Shown: piece by piece, positions 24,711-37,403 of the stretch
Layout of the letters: the number at the start of each line of letters is the position of its first letter
Position numbering within the stretch: the first letter of the stretch is position 1
NCBI GenBank assembly: GCA_019914995.1
Contig: CM034132.1
Span: 9,170,662 to 9,234,661 of the forward strand
Direction of reading: 5' to 3'
Source of the DNA: Acanthochlamys bracteata
Taxonomy: Eukaryota; Streptophyta; Magnoliopsida; Pandanales; Velloziaceae
DNA length: 64,000 bases
The notes under the pieces: generated by a model
Databases searched by the model: none
Told to the model about the DNA's origin: nothing
The model's input: the letters and a program-made list of their open reading frames with translations, nothing else
Made by a program: the position numbers and the translations under genes

Positions 24711-27700
24711 ATGGCGGGGATTGAAGGGAACGGGCTTGGCCAAATCCTCGTAGCTCTCGCCGCAGCTTTCTTCTTGAAGGTGATCTCCGGTGTGGGACCT
24801 GCTCTACCTTCGCCGGAAGATAGCGGCGATGAAGAAGCGAAGTTGCCGCCGGCGGAGGAGCCGGGTACTGCTGACGGTGGTGGTAGCGGTGGTAAGGTTT
24901 CTCCGGTGACTATTCGATGGAGTAGAATTACTTGCACGCTTTCGGATAATCGTGGGAAAATGGTGAGTGAGATTATTTTACGAATATTTTGATTTGATTT
25001 TGATCTACTCATTTAAAGAAAAATTTCTGAGTCAGAAATTTGGCTATATTGAGTTTAGGACTGCATAATCATGTGTGTGTTCATTAGTATTATTGAGAAT
25101 TATTTAATTTATTTGATTTAGTGATGTTTTATATTTTTATTTTGTTGGAATTAAGAAATGTGTGCTATTTTGAGTTCTAGTGACTACATATGTATTCATG
25201 TGATTATTTGGTTTAATTTTAGTTAATTTGTTATTATATTTTTTATTGTTATAATTTTTTGGAGTTAAATTTGTACTATTTTTACTTGTAGTGGCTACAC
25301 ATGTAATCATGTCATGTGATTTGTTCATTAGTGTTATTTGACAAATATTTGATTTGATCTGATTTCGATTTAGCTAATCTTTTCGAAGTTAAAAAATGTG
25401 ATAGCTTTGAATTCCAGTGACTAAATTACTGATTTCTGGATTGATTTGCCAGATTAAGTTTTTGCTCGCAAATGTAAGTGGGGAAGCAAAACCAGGAAGA
25501 TTGCTTGCAATTATGGGACCATCAGGATCAGGGAAGACAACACTTCTCAATGTTCTAGCTGGACAGCTCACGGCAGCACCGTGCTTGCATCTCACAGGGT
25601 TCTTGGATGTCAATGGAAAACCTCGATCCAGTGGTGGCTTTAAGTAAGTTCTTTCTGTAAAAAATTTTCGGAGTAGTGTTAACATAAATTTGATGTTAAC
25701 ATAATGTTTTTTTAGAGCAGCGTTAACATAAATTTAATGTTTTCCAGGGCTGCCTATGTGAGGCAAGAGGATCTCTTCTTCTCTCAGCTTACAGTACGTG
25801 AAACACTTTCGCTTGCTGCAGAGCTACAACTCCCTGAGACATTCACACCAGATAAGAGAGATGAATATGTTAGAGATCTTCTATTCAGAATGGGCTTGGT
25901 AAGTTTGCCTAAGTGCATAAAAATGAACAACATGATCTTACATGCAATGATGCACCTTTAATGTAATGATGGATTTTATAACATGAAGTCAATTCAAATG
26001 GAAATATCATGAGTTGAAACTGTTGAAGATCCTGTGTACTCATACCTATTATGCACGTTGTCGAGAAGGTGGTTTAGGAGCTAGCCGAACACAAGGATAT
26101 GAGATATTAGCTTCATAGCTTTTCATGTAGCCTAGTTATTTGAAGGAGATTCTTGTTTGATCAAGCTCTCCTTTATAAGTTCAAACTAGTAGTAGAAATT
26201 AAACTTTCATTACTACAGGGAAAGAGACAGAATGCATATTGGGTTCTACCTAATTCTATCTGTTGCTTATATACTGTAATTTGTAAAAGTTTCTTATTCC
26301 ATGTAGAGCTTCCAAGATACAGCTTCTATTTTGTAACTTTCTTACCTTTTTGCTCTCTTATAAGATCAATTGTGCTGATTCCATCGTTGGTGATTCCAAA
26401 GTCCGAGGAATAAGTGGTGGTGAAAAAAAGCGTCTATCACTTGCCTGTGAATTAATTGCCAGCCCATCTGTCATATTTGCTGATGAACCAACCACCGGTA
26501 TGCCATTTGATGGATGTGATTCTAAAATTCATTGTTCATCTTTTGGTTACTTAATCTAGGAAACAAATCTAACTCATTTTACAGTTCCACATACTGGTCC
26601 CTGGAATTTATTAGAAGAATCTGAAATGAAGTTTGTTTACGATGTCTTACATTATTTGGAGATTGTGCATTGAGAAAGATAGGTAGACAATAGTATGTAG
26701 ACTCGAGTGCGGATGAAGATGAAAGTTTGGGGTGCTTTTGTGCATGACAAATAAAGAGTCTAGCATGTGATCACTCATACGTGTACAATCAGGAGGAAAG
26801 ATATGTATAAAAGTCTGTTTTCTTCGGAGTTTGTCATAACCAAATAGTTAACTTCCTTTTTAGGCATGTTAATTTTTTGCTTTGACATAACACTTTTGGT
26901 CAGGCAGGTTTGGATGCATTCCAAGCTGAGAAGGTTATGGAGACTCTTCGACAACTTGCTGAAGAGGGGCATACTGTCATCTGCTCAATACACCAGCCCA
27001 GAAGCTCTGTATATAATAAATTTGACGATATCGTGTTGTTATCAGAAGGAGCAGTTGTCTATATGGGTCCTGCCAAAGATGAGCCTTTAGCATACTTCTC
27101 AAAGCTCGGGTTGGTTGCTTTTCTTTCCACCAAATAATAAATTCCAGACTTAGTTCTGTGCTTTTCAAAATACAGTATATAGATTAGTTCATGCTATTCC
27201 TTTACTTTATCTCCAATGCAGTCAGATATCTTTGAAGTGGCAATGTGAGAGTGTTGTAGGACCCTGCATTTCCAATGACTTCTATATTTACAGCATTGAT
27301 GCTCAAGCTGATTCACATCATATGCACTAGATCTACCATTTATGACTGAAGCTGTCCTCTTTGAGAATTCAGTAGCTTGCATTTTCTTCAATTCAGAATA
27401 ATGTTTTGGATTGTTCTACTATTTTTTTAAAAATAAAAAAAGTTTTAAAAAATTAAAATTAGAAAAAATATATAAAAATAGAAAAGGTTGGTCTTTAAAT
27501 AGTTAGACGAATTATCCTATAAGGACCTGAGAATATACTCGCTTAAAAATAAGGATATGCATTGAAAATAAGAAAACATTCAGGGAGTAGATGACGCCAA
27601 CTCATTTAGCAACACAACATTTAATGCTGCTATACTGGTAAAGATTTGCATTTTGCCTTTCTTGCTAAAATTTATCAAACCATAGATAAATGCATTTCCA

Positions 27701-30700
27701 TGTTGTTATTGCATTTGCAAGCATACTTTGTGTTCTTTTGTTAGAATGGTGTATTTAAATATTAACAAACAGAAAAACCAAATTTGTGATTCAAGACATG
27801 TCTTCCATATCTTCTGACATATATTCTGACATACCCAGAGATAATTGATGCCTATCTGCAGGTTTGATTGCCCTGATCATATGAACCCTGCTGAATTCCT
27901 GGCTGATCTCATATCAGTGGATTATACTTCCGCTGAAACTGTTCGTTCTTCTCAAGATAAAATTGATAAACTAGTCCAAGAATTTGCAAGTTCAACTCCT
28001 TTAATTAAATGCACAAGTTCGGTTATGGGATTGGAAGGTTCAAAGAGTAAAACTAAAATTGTTAAGAAAGATGGTCCCAAAAAGAAGGGAGGTTGGTGGA
28101 GACAATTTTGGTTGCTTCTGAAACGTGCATGGATGCAGGTTCTGTTCTGGATTTTCCTTTTTTCCTTCTAAATCTGTGATTATTAAATTTTATGGAACTG
28201 TAGAGATGTTATTCTTGTTATGGCCATTGCATATCCTGAGAATTTGCGACTAGATTTTGAGACACTTTGAGGCAACTTTGAACAACTCTAGTATGATACT
28301 TCTGAAGCTTATAATGTAGTGTGTATCATACTGCTAAGTTCAATCACTCTGGATTCTTGTTTCATAGCATATAGCGACTTGTTATCCAACTTAGTATGCA
28401 TCAGACTGCTTACTCCATTTGAATTTATGATAATTCGCCAACAACATGAATTACTAATCAACATTGTGATGTATGCTTTCTGAAACAATTTTAATATTCC
28501 ATAAGGACTTCTGGCCTAGATAATTACGTACTCCATCATCTTTTATTCTTGTTTTTTCCTTGATCTCTTATATAGTTTTCTATATTTTTATTACATCAAA
28601 ATAATTTTGTTTATTTTCTTTCACCTAGTCTATGTTGAATTTGGCGCTTCTACTTTCAGAATAGGTTTATGCGATGCTTTTGATAGACTCATGCAACTAT
28701 TTTGGTCTTAATGATCTAATGAATTACCTTATTTGATCATAATGTATTTCACTAATATAGAATTAATGCTATGGTGTACTCAGGCTTCTCGTGATGGACC
28801 AACAAACAAAGTTCGGGCTAGAATGTCTATAGCATCTGCAGTTATTTTTGGTTCAGTCTTTTGGCGGATGGGAAGAAGCCAAACATCGATACAAGATAGG
28901 ATGGGGCTTCTTCAGGTATGCATTTTCTTCTCATCCTCTTACATACATGATCTCAAATTAATTCACACTGTTTGTTGCATGACTACATTAATGCTTCTGG
29001 TTTCTTGGACGTCTCTTCCATGATTCCTCTAGGTACTCTTAGTTTCTTGGGCGCCTCTCATTAGTCTTAGGTAATTCTTTTTCGGTGACTAACATGAGAA
29101 CATTTATTCTTTCATATCCACTACTTAACTGGTACTTGTTTTCTCAAGATTTTATAATATTTTTAAAACAAGCTCCATAAGCACTTTTTCTTTAGCTGAC
29201 CAAGTATGCTATAGTTAATAGTTGTCCAAGCTAGAGGTGCGTTTTAACTATACGAGTCGTGTGTCTACTCATCTAATACTATTTTGTTCCAATGGAGGTG
29301 GCTGCTATTAATACAGCAATGGCAGCTCTCACGAAGACTGTGAGTGTGTTCCCTAAAGAACGGGCCATTGTGGATCGAGAACGGACCAAGAGATCATATG
29401 CATTAGGACCATATTTGTTATCTAAGTTGTTGGCTGAAATCCCAATAGGGGCTGCTTTCCCTCTATTGTTTGGCACAATACTTTACCCCATGGCTCGCCT
29501 CCATCTTACCGTCTCCAGGTAATAATGTTTGTAGAGTTACTTGTACGTAATACCATGGACTTGTGAGATTTCCTTATGCATAATAAGAGATGAATGTTCA
29601 AACACAATGCATCTTGCATTTTGACAATCAACTTTAATTGAGAACACTTTCTCAAACATCACATTCATTTCAATTGGGGCCATAGGATTCCTTAAAGGTT
29701 CCACATGGATTAGTTGCAAGTCATATGTGTACCAATCTTCTCACTTGCACAACTTGTATTCACCTGATGGTGTTAACTACTCCTACCTCTGCTGGGCCTT
29801 TGTTTAGGATATATGAATCTCACTGAACTACAGGAACACTAACCCATCACCATCAATGATCTAGTCGGAGGATTGTGCTATATTAGCATCAAATTTTGTG
29901 CTCTCATTTTCACCCTGCAATACTGTTTAAATACAAAAGCATTGAATTTCAGTAGAAAATCTAATACAAAATGCTTAGTTCATCAATGTATATTTGGATT
30001 ATCATGTTTACTAGAAAAGAAACCTTACATTCATATGTTTGTATATTCTTTTATATTAGCATCAATTTTTCAAGTAAAGGTAATAGGAGCTGTATGCAGC
30101 TAACTATGTGCATATACTTTGTGAGCCAAAGCATGCATCATCAACAGTTGTCCTATGATTACATAATGACTGTCAAAAAGTCAATTAAACCTTTAATCAG
30201 TGTCATCCATAACTATAGGAGACGTAAGCTAGTCCTGATTGCTGGGCTAAATGCTTTTGCCACAGATTTGCAAAGTTTTGTGGCATTGTCACAGTGGAGT
30301 CTTTTGCTGCATCAGCAATGGGTCTTACAGTTGGTGCAATGGTTCCAACAACTGAAGCAGCAATGGCTTTGGGCCCATCCCTTATGACAGTCTTCATAGT
30401 GTTTGGAGGCTATTACATTAATTCAGAAAATACTCCTGTGATCTTCCGTTGGATCCCTCGAGTCTCTCTTATAAGATGGTATTACTGCCTTTTTTACTTC
30501 CTTCTTGTTTAAGCTAAATATTCTCCTCTTGAAATTGAAATTTGGTTGTTTCTTCTACTCCTGTTCAAAATGTTCAGGGCATTTCAGGGTCTTTGCATTA
30601 ATGAGTTTAGTGGGCTCGAGTTTGAGCACCAGAACTCTTTTGACATTCAAACTGGAGAACAGGTATGAAAACGCCAAGTACTCAGTAGCTATAAGAATAA

Positions 30701-31081
30701 TTTAATTCCTGAACGTTTTTTTACTGATAATAAGATTAAACTAGGGGAAGTAAGAGTAGAGCCCCAAACTTTGAAGATCTTATAACATTAGTGTGTAAAC
30801 CAGAGTCATCTTAAGATAATGCAGGTTTTTAGACTTTAACCTAAATGTTAGTTGCTATTCTGCGACAGCAATTAGAGAGGCTTTCATTTGGAGGGATTCG
30901 TATAAGAGAAACCATCGTCGCACAAGGAAGGATATTGATGTTCTGGTACTGGACCACCTATCTTCTGCTCAAGAAAAACAAGCCCAGTTATCAGAAACTC
31001 GAGCGTCCTCCTCGACTACCCGAGCAACCAGATGGCCAAGAAGAGCCTCTCCAGAGCAATGAAGACATATCTGAAAAGTAA
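24711..31081 (+). CDS. ABCG7: ABCG7-like ABC half transporter (WBC type)
   Basis: Eleven exons: 24711-24962, 25453-25643, 25748-25898, 26365-26497, 26908-27109, 27862-28138, 28784-28915, 29298-29518, 30266-30478, 30578-30662 and 30869-31081. All join in phase for 689 residues. After a hydrophobic N-terminal segment (about 8-28), the nucleotide-binding domain has Walker A at 106-113 (GPSGSGKT), signature ISGGEKKR at 214-221, Walker B with Asp238/Glu239 (VIFADEP) and the switch His271 (SIHQP). The ABC2 membrane half follows, with [55 protein letters not shown] and [18 protein letters not shown]. The nucleotide-binding-then-membrane order defines ABCG half transporters, which dimerise. The residue pattern matches my memory of Arabidopsis ABCG7. 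Its substrate is not evident. The tail after the last membrane segment looks shorter than in Arabidopsis. Confidence 0.93.
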
Positions 31082-34000
31082 ATACTTTGCAGATGCAAGT
31101 TGTTCAAATTGTAAGCAATCTCATGATGTATTGAACAGGCTGCCCAGGAAATAAGGAAATGAACGCATCGCATTCAAAGTGGTCTTTATCATCACTGATA
31201 TCTCAATGTACAGCATTGCAAGAGCAGCAAATACCCTATTTTATACTAATAACTCAAGAAGGTGCATGGAATTTTGTGAAGAGAATAATTGATAAAGACA
31301 CTATTTTATACATCTGGGTAGTGTTGGACATCTGGGTAGGGGAACATGTTAACAGCTATTGTGTTAAAAGCATAACACTTGCAGGGAGAAAAAAGTGTTA
31401 CCTGATAGTGTTACTTAGATCATTCAACTAGTTGATGGACAGCACTTGTATCCATGCTATTTTTCTTCAATACAAAACCAACTTCTGTCTACACTGTCAG
31501 CTGGTTCATGGGTATTTGAAAATCCTGGTATAGCTACTAATTGATTGCGTCAGTGTTGCAGCGTTTGCAAAAGCTATTGGCTTCGATGTACTAGAAGAGT
31601 TGGTCGGGCTTTTGGAGGTTTTCACAAGAAGAACTTTTGGACGGTTTTTTGAGTGTGATTTTTTTTTTGGTTACATTTCAGAGCAGGTGAAAAGTTGGAA
31701 GACCATAAGGCAAAGACAGCTTAAATTAACGCAGATTGGTAGCTAAAGATGTTGCAGGGATGTTTAGTAATGCTTATTAAATAAATATTGTTAAAAATGA
31801 AAAATATTTTTAAAATTTAAAAAAATTATATTTTTATTTAATAATAATCATAATAAATAATCATAAGATTTTATAATATAAACTTTTTTATATTTTATAT
31901 AAAATTTTAAATATTTATATAATATTATACAAATTTAGTTTAAAATATAAAATTAAACAAACTTAAAAATTTTAAAAATACTTTCAAATATCAAGATAAT
32001 GTTTTGATTAATTGTTGTTTGGACGGACATATCTGATACGTGTTCCAAACCCTAATGGAATCAGTTCAGTCCAATAGACTGATGATATTGCAAAACGGCA
32101 CACCTGCTGAGACCTACAGGCATTTTCCTCTTTATAAAAATAAATAGAACTTTTAGTTCGAAATTTTAGTTTTTTTGTTAAAATTAGAATTTCAATAATT
32201 GACTTATTTTAAATATAAATTAATTTATATTTTATTTCAAAATTATATTTTATTTTTACCTACTTCAAAAAATAAATATTTTATTTATTTTCAATATATT
32301 TTAAAAAATAATTAATATAAAATTTGAATTTTATTTCTAATTTATTTTAATTCACTTGTGTGTATTTGAAACACACCGTTACCCAATTGTGAGACCTTGT
32401 TGATTCCTTTTAATGCAGTTTATTCCTTGCAATGCTCTCCTGCACTGAGCTCCACAATGTTCTTCGCAACTTTCAGAACCAGGTTCCTGGTTTTTTAGTT
32501 AAGACCCACACGGTGTTTGTGGATCTTACCAGCTGTCTATGCAACACTGATAACGGTATTTGTAGCATATGTCCAAGTCACTGAGTCTGGAATTTTTTTT
32601 TTAAAATGAATTTATTTCTAAAAAACAATAAAATTTATAAATATAAAAATTTTATAACGGTGTAAAATAAAAATACATAATTTTGAATATAAAAATTTGC
32701 TGTAGTTTGAAATAGTGTGTTGTTTTCTTGTGAACTAATTTTTTTTTAAATAAATATAAATAATATAAAAAATTTTAGAAAAAACTTTTAGCTAAAAAAT
32801 CACAATGTATAAGTGAATTGTAGGTTATTCAATTTACAATCCTAAAAAACTCTCATATTTTTTAATAAATTTTATATATTATATATTTTCTAAAATTTAA
32901 AATTTAAAATGTACAAGTGAATTGTAGGTTGTATAATTTTTATATTTAAATTCTTTTAATTTTCTGAAATAAAAATGAACTACTTTTTAAAGAAATTCAA
33001 ATATTTTTTATTTTAACATGTTTTTATCATAAACACTTTCAATAGTCCACTTCATCTTTATGGTAAGTTGATGAAAGACAGTTTTGTTTTTAAGCAGTAC
33101 ACTTTTTTGCTTTCTTTTATATTTGTGTCTTTGATTTAAAGTAAATTTTTTTGTCAAAAAATTAATTTCAAATTATAAATAATTTACTTTTTAGAATTTA
33201 ATTTTCTGTGAAAAGATACTTTTTTTTATCTTTTGTGAAAAGATTTTTTTATGACAAATGTACTTCTCAAGGTTTGCATTTTAATATTTTACACTTTTAT
33301 GCAATTCTTTGCAAGTTAAATGCTGATTAGCAAGGCTTGTCTTTCAATATTATGGAGCAGTAGTGTTATTAACTCCATAACAATTTATCTTCGGTGAGAA
33401 CTAAATTTTAATAAAAATAGAGTTCGAAATATTACTTAAAACATCTAAAATATAGCTTGAATACAATTTTTATAAAAATAAATTTCGAAAGAATAACTAA
33501 AATATATAAAATAATTGAACTTAAAATTTAAATAAAAAATTAAAATTCTCATGCCTTAAAAGATTACTTTTAAAAATATTATTTTGAATATGTTGAAATA
33601 ATAAAAAAGTTTATTATATTGAACTAAAAATAATAATAAAATTTTACTAGTCAAAATTTTTAATTTTTAAAAAATTTTTAAAATAAATTTTATTGAAAAA
33701 TGTTAACTGAAATTATTGAAATTAGTTTTTTTATAACTCAATCCCAAACGGCTCTGCGTAATTGCTGGTTGGCCGTTTCCTTTTCCCAAAAAAAAAAAAA
33801 AAAAATGTTGGAAACGTAGAAGCAAAGGGTTCTCTGCACCAATTAATCTTTACATTAACTAACTTGCACGCATATTTTTCAAACATTTGTATTGCATCAA
33901 AGAAAAGAAAAAACCTAGATCATTATCTATAGAAAATTCAAGCACTTTTTCTCTAGAAAAAAAAAAAAGAAAATTTTAAGTATAGCACATAAGTCCCAGG

Positions 34001-34097
34001 TGTCTTCAACATGAAGCAGTCAGCTTATGATTTATATACTTCATCAGTTTCTCTATTAAGCTGAAGCAAAAAAATATTAATAATAATAACAAGCTTC
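31082..34097. other. Intergenic region 3' of the ABCG7-like gene
   Basis: About 31082-31760 is mixed in composition and is probably ABCG7 3' untranslated and downstream sequence. From about 31770 to 33770 it is mostly AT-rich foldback debris. A non-AT-rich, apparently unique island lies at about 32390-32590. I could find no exon or RNA gene in it. A pure A run is at about 33786-33805. Confidence 0.55.
34031..34040 (+). promoter_or_regulatory. Possible TATA box of the first small membrane-protein gene
   Basis: TTTATATACT lies about 60-65 bp before the ATG at 34098, a workable spacing for a short leader. No ACGT-core elements were noticed in the nearby upstream sequence, unlike the paralog's promoter. 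Confidence 0.4.
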
Positions 34098-34592
34098 ATG
34101 TCGAAAGCCTCCGTTTCTCCGATCAACCACCAGGTACGCTTGCCGGGGAAATTTTCCGGTACAAAGACGCATGACAGAAGAAGACTCTGTTCTGTAAGAG
34201 TCAAGGCAGCTGCAAACACAGGGGAAGAAGCTGAGAAACAACAACAGAAAGACAAGAAGTTAACGACGAGTAGCGGCGGAACGGTGGTGGACGGCAATAT
34301 GGTGACTCTGAGAAACAGGATCAAAGAAATCAAGGCGATAGAAAAAGGAGGAGAAGTAATGAAAGAGGACTGGATGGGTTTCGATAAAGAGTACTGCTGC
34401 AAGCTTTATGATTCGGAGCTGATTGAAACGTTGGCTCTGTTCCAGTTGTACAAAGAAGTTGGACAACCGAGGATCGCCGTCGGAATGACCGTTATGATTG
34501 CGATCACCGTACCGACGTCGGTGATCGTCGGCATGCTTCACTTCGTCGATGTCGCAAATTGGATCATCAATGGAGTTCCACCATTGAAGTAG
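34098..34592 (+). CDS. Uncharacterised small plant membrane protein (paralog 1)
   Basis: A single exon of 164 residues. I do not recognise a named family. Residues 1-40 are rich in Ser, Arg and Lys with few acids and end VRVKAAANTG, which looks like a plastid transit peptide. A charged middle region (about 65-100) reads MVTLRNRIKEIKAIEKG, then EDWMGFDKEYC. One hydrophobic segment follows at about 126-150 (IAVGMTVMIAITVPTSVIVG). It is clearly homologous to the protein at 39511-39975: both share M(V/I)xLRxRIxxxK, EDW, (D/E)K(E/K)Y, RxA(V/I)G and (L/T)SVPT- or TVPT-type positions. From memory, Arabidopsis has a small unknown gene at the equivalent place near ABCG7 (At2g01300), so this may be its ortholog. 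Function unknown. Confidence 0.8.
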   Translation: MSKASVSPINHQVRLPGKFSGTKTHDRRRLCSVRVKAAANTGEEAEKQQQKDKKLTTSSGGTVVDGNMVTLRNRIKEIKAIEKGGEVMKEDWMGFDKEYCCKLYDSELIETLALFQLYKEVGQPRIAVGMTVMIAITVPTSVIVGMLHFVDVANWIINGVPPLK

Positions 34593-34803
34593 TGAAATTA
34601 TCTCGATCTCCCTTGTCTTTCATTTTTCTTATATTTTTCTTTATATATGTAAGAAAAATGTACATAGGTTTCTACATAAGAAAATTTATATTTATAATTT
34701 TCATTTTTATTCGATTTGATCTAATAGATATTATTCATAGCAATTATAAAAGGAACAATGTAGCCTTTTCTAAATTGAACTTAGTTGTTATTATTGCACT
34801 AAC

Positions 34804-34960
34804 ATTAATTTTGTATATTTTATATTATCCTATACTAAACAATAACCACGAATTAAAGGATGATAGTTTCTTCAAATTCTTGATCCATGATTGTGAATTG
34901 CCAACTTCACCATTTTAGTCTTTATTAGATCCTTTTAAGTTTAAGAAGTTACTAAAAAAT
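34804..34960. repeat. Direct duplication, copy 1 (3' flank of paralog 1)
   Basis: It shares TTCTTGATCCATGATTGTGA and the following GAATTGCCAAC(T/C)TCACCATTT with copy 2 at 35729-35905. It begins about 210 bp after the stop codon of paralog 1. Confidence 0.85.
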
Positions 34961-35728
34961 GGGTAAATTTTGAAATTTTTTGGTGACAATTTCATTCAAA
35001 ATTTTAGAAACACGAACGTTATTTTTAAAATTTTCGAGTATTAGAAAATTGTTTCAGCATCACTAAGCGACTTATAGATAAACGGGTTATTTTAATAAGT
35101 TGGCCTGACCTTACTTATTCATAAACCACGATAAATTGTTTGTTTTGATCTCACTCATACACCTAATTTTATTTTTTGGAGCTTATTTAGAATTATTAAG
35201 GGAATATTTAGGATAGCTTGTAAAATAAAAATTATTTAAATAATATTTTAATAAACATGCTGCATTTTTTTATTTAAATAAATTAATAATAATAAAACCT
35301 TACGATAATAAATATTTTAATTTTTTATATTTTAAATAAATTTTATAAAATATTATAAAATATTATTTTTAAATATAAAATAAAAAGTTAAAACAAAATA
35401 CTATTTAAACGTATTACAAAAAGAGCTCTAAGGAGTATTTGGAATTGCTTTTAAAGTAGAGTCTTTTTAAATAAAAAGTTTTTTTTTTTTTAAAGAAATA
35501 AGTTTTATTTTTTTATCTTTTAAAAAAATAAAAATATCTTATTACGTAAAATTTTTTTCACACATTCTAAATTTTTAAATAAATCTTTTAAATATAAAAT
35601 TAAAAATTAAAAAATTATTTTTCTAATAAGCTAAGCAAAACAGTCTTAAATCCAGAGTAATCACCTAAACCATGTCTTAACTGTTCTTGTATAGTCTTTA
35701 AAATTTTGAGAAAATTCTTTCTACTAAG

Positions 35729-35905
35729 ATTAATTTTGTATATTTACATTAGCAATTACTCAAAATCATAGAGTTCTCTAAACAATAACTAAGAATTAAA
35801 TGATGATAGTTTCTTGACATTCTTGATCCATGATTGTGAATTGCCAACCTCACCATTTGTATCTTCATTAAGATAAATCCTTTTCAATTCAAGAAGATAC
35901 CAAAA
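35729..35905. repeat. Direct duplication, copy 2
   Basis: Homologous to 34804-34960 over about 160 bp with indels, offset by 925 bp and in the same orientation. The intervening sequence is AT-rich foldback material with no recognisable gene. Confidence 0.85.
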
Positions 35906-36825
35906 ACAAATATGTAAACCAAACTTTGCTATGGTCATGATAGTGATTGAAATTTAATTAAGTCATAACTTGCAATCATCAATTTCTTGCTTACCATGCT
36001 CTCTTCTATTTCCTTTTTTTTTTTTCTTTTTGTATGAATTTGGCATTTGATTTCTATTTCAGGTGATAGTTTGACAAGAAAATAATAGATAGAAATTGCA
36101 AGCAATGGAAAAAAAAAAAAAAACTTTATGGATTAAGAGGGTGTGGTAATGTTTATGGCATTATTTTTTATTTTAAAAAAGTTTTGAAGTAAGCATAGAT
36201 TCATATAATAAGCTGGTGATTACCTTAAAAGTTTCATTACCGAAGCAGAGATTGGCTACATAAATGTTCTTTAGTTTCTTAGGTTATTAAATGATATAAC
36301 AAAAATTCTAATAAATAAATTTAATAATAAAAAATATTATTATCGATATAAAAATATCAAGATAATTCTAATTATTTTGTTGTTTTTAAAAATATCGAGA
36401 GTGAAAGTTTTTAATGCTTTGTTGATTCTTAACAAAATAAATTAAGCATCAAAATTTATTGATTTTTGAATACTGAACTACAAGCACCAACAGAGAAAAA
36501 ACTCTCAAATTATTCAGATTTAATTTAGATTTATAAATTATATAAATAGCTCCATAATTTCTATGGTTAAATTATAAGTAGTTTTAATTTTAATAAAATA
36601 TTACAATTTATTAAGCTTTTATATTGACTATATTTTATAACAGTTCGACACGTGTTGTATATTATGACAAAATTATTTCAATCACACTATTAATAAGCAA
36701 TAATTAGTGAGTGATCTTTTTTGACTTAATATAACAACAATGACATCACTCTTACACAACTTCAATTAGTAGTAAATCAAATGCTAACTTTTCATAGTTA
36801 ATAGATTCTAGTAATGTTTTAAAAT

Positions 36826-37403
36826 CCAATCCGTACAGAGCAGATTGAACCGGCACCGATTTTGGATTGGATGAGTAGCATAATCTGATATGCAATAAAT
36901 TTAATAAAACTCGGATCGACTAGATTGGTTTCCGAATAATCCGATGATCCGATGAAATGGATTGATCCAATGTTATTATAAAAAAATATATTAAAACACG
37001 TTTGCTTCTTGAGTCAAGTTTGTTGTGAGTTAAATTTGTTGCCTATTACTGTACGTACGAGACTACAAATAATTATACATAATTATATATAATATAACTA
37101 ATTTTGTAATGTTTAAAATATTAAAATATTACTATATTTTGGAACATTTTAGTTATTGTCTTGACTCAAAAACATATTCAATAATTATTGTATATAATCA
37201 TATTTTTAAAAAAATTTAAATAACTGCTACATTAGATATTATATAATGTATATACTATATTTATAATATTAATATTTATATAATAAATTTGATTTGATTC
37301 AGTGAATCAGTCTAGTGATTCAGTGAGTTAACTGGTGATCTAATGATTTGATAATATTTTTGGATCAAGCTCTGTTTGGTTTTTAAAAGACTTAAATTCT
37401 AGA
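36826..37403. mobile_element. Possible non-autonomous inverted-repeat element
   Basis: The left end reads TTCTAGTAATGTTTTAAAAT, followed by CCAATCC. The right end, reversed and complemented, reads TCTAGAATTTAAGTCTTTTA, followed by AAAACCAAACAGAGC. Just inside both ends are degenerate GGATCGA/GATCCGATG-type and GATTCAGTGA-type tracts, as in the element at 43659-44400. The ends align only with gaps, so the boundaries are tentative. Confidence 0.4.
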
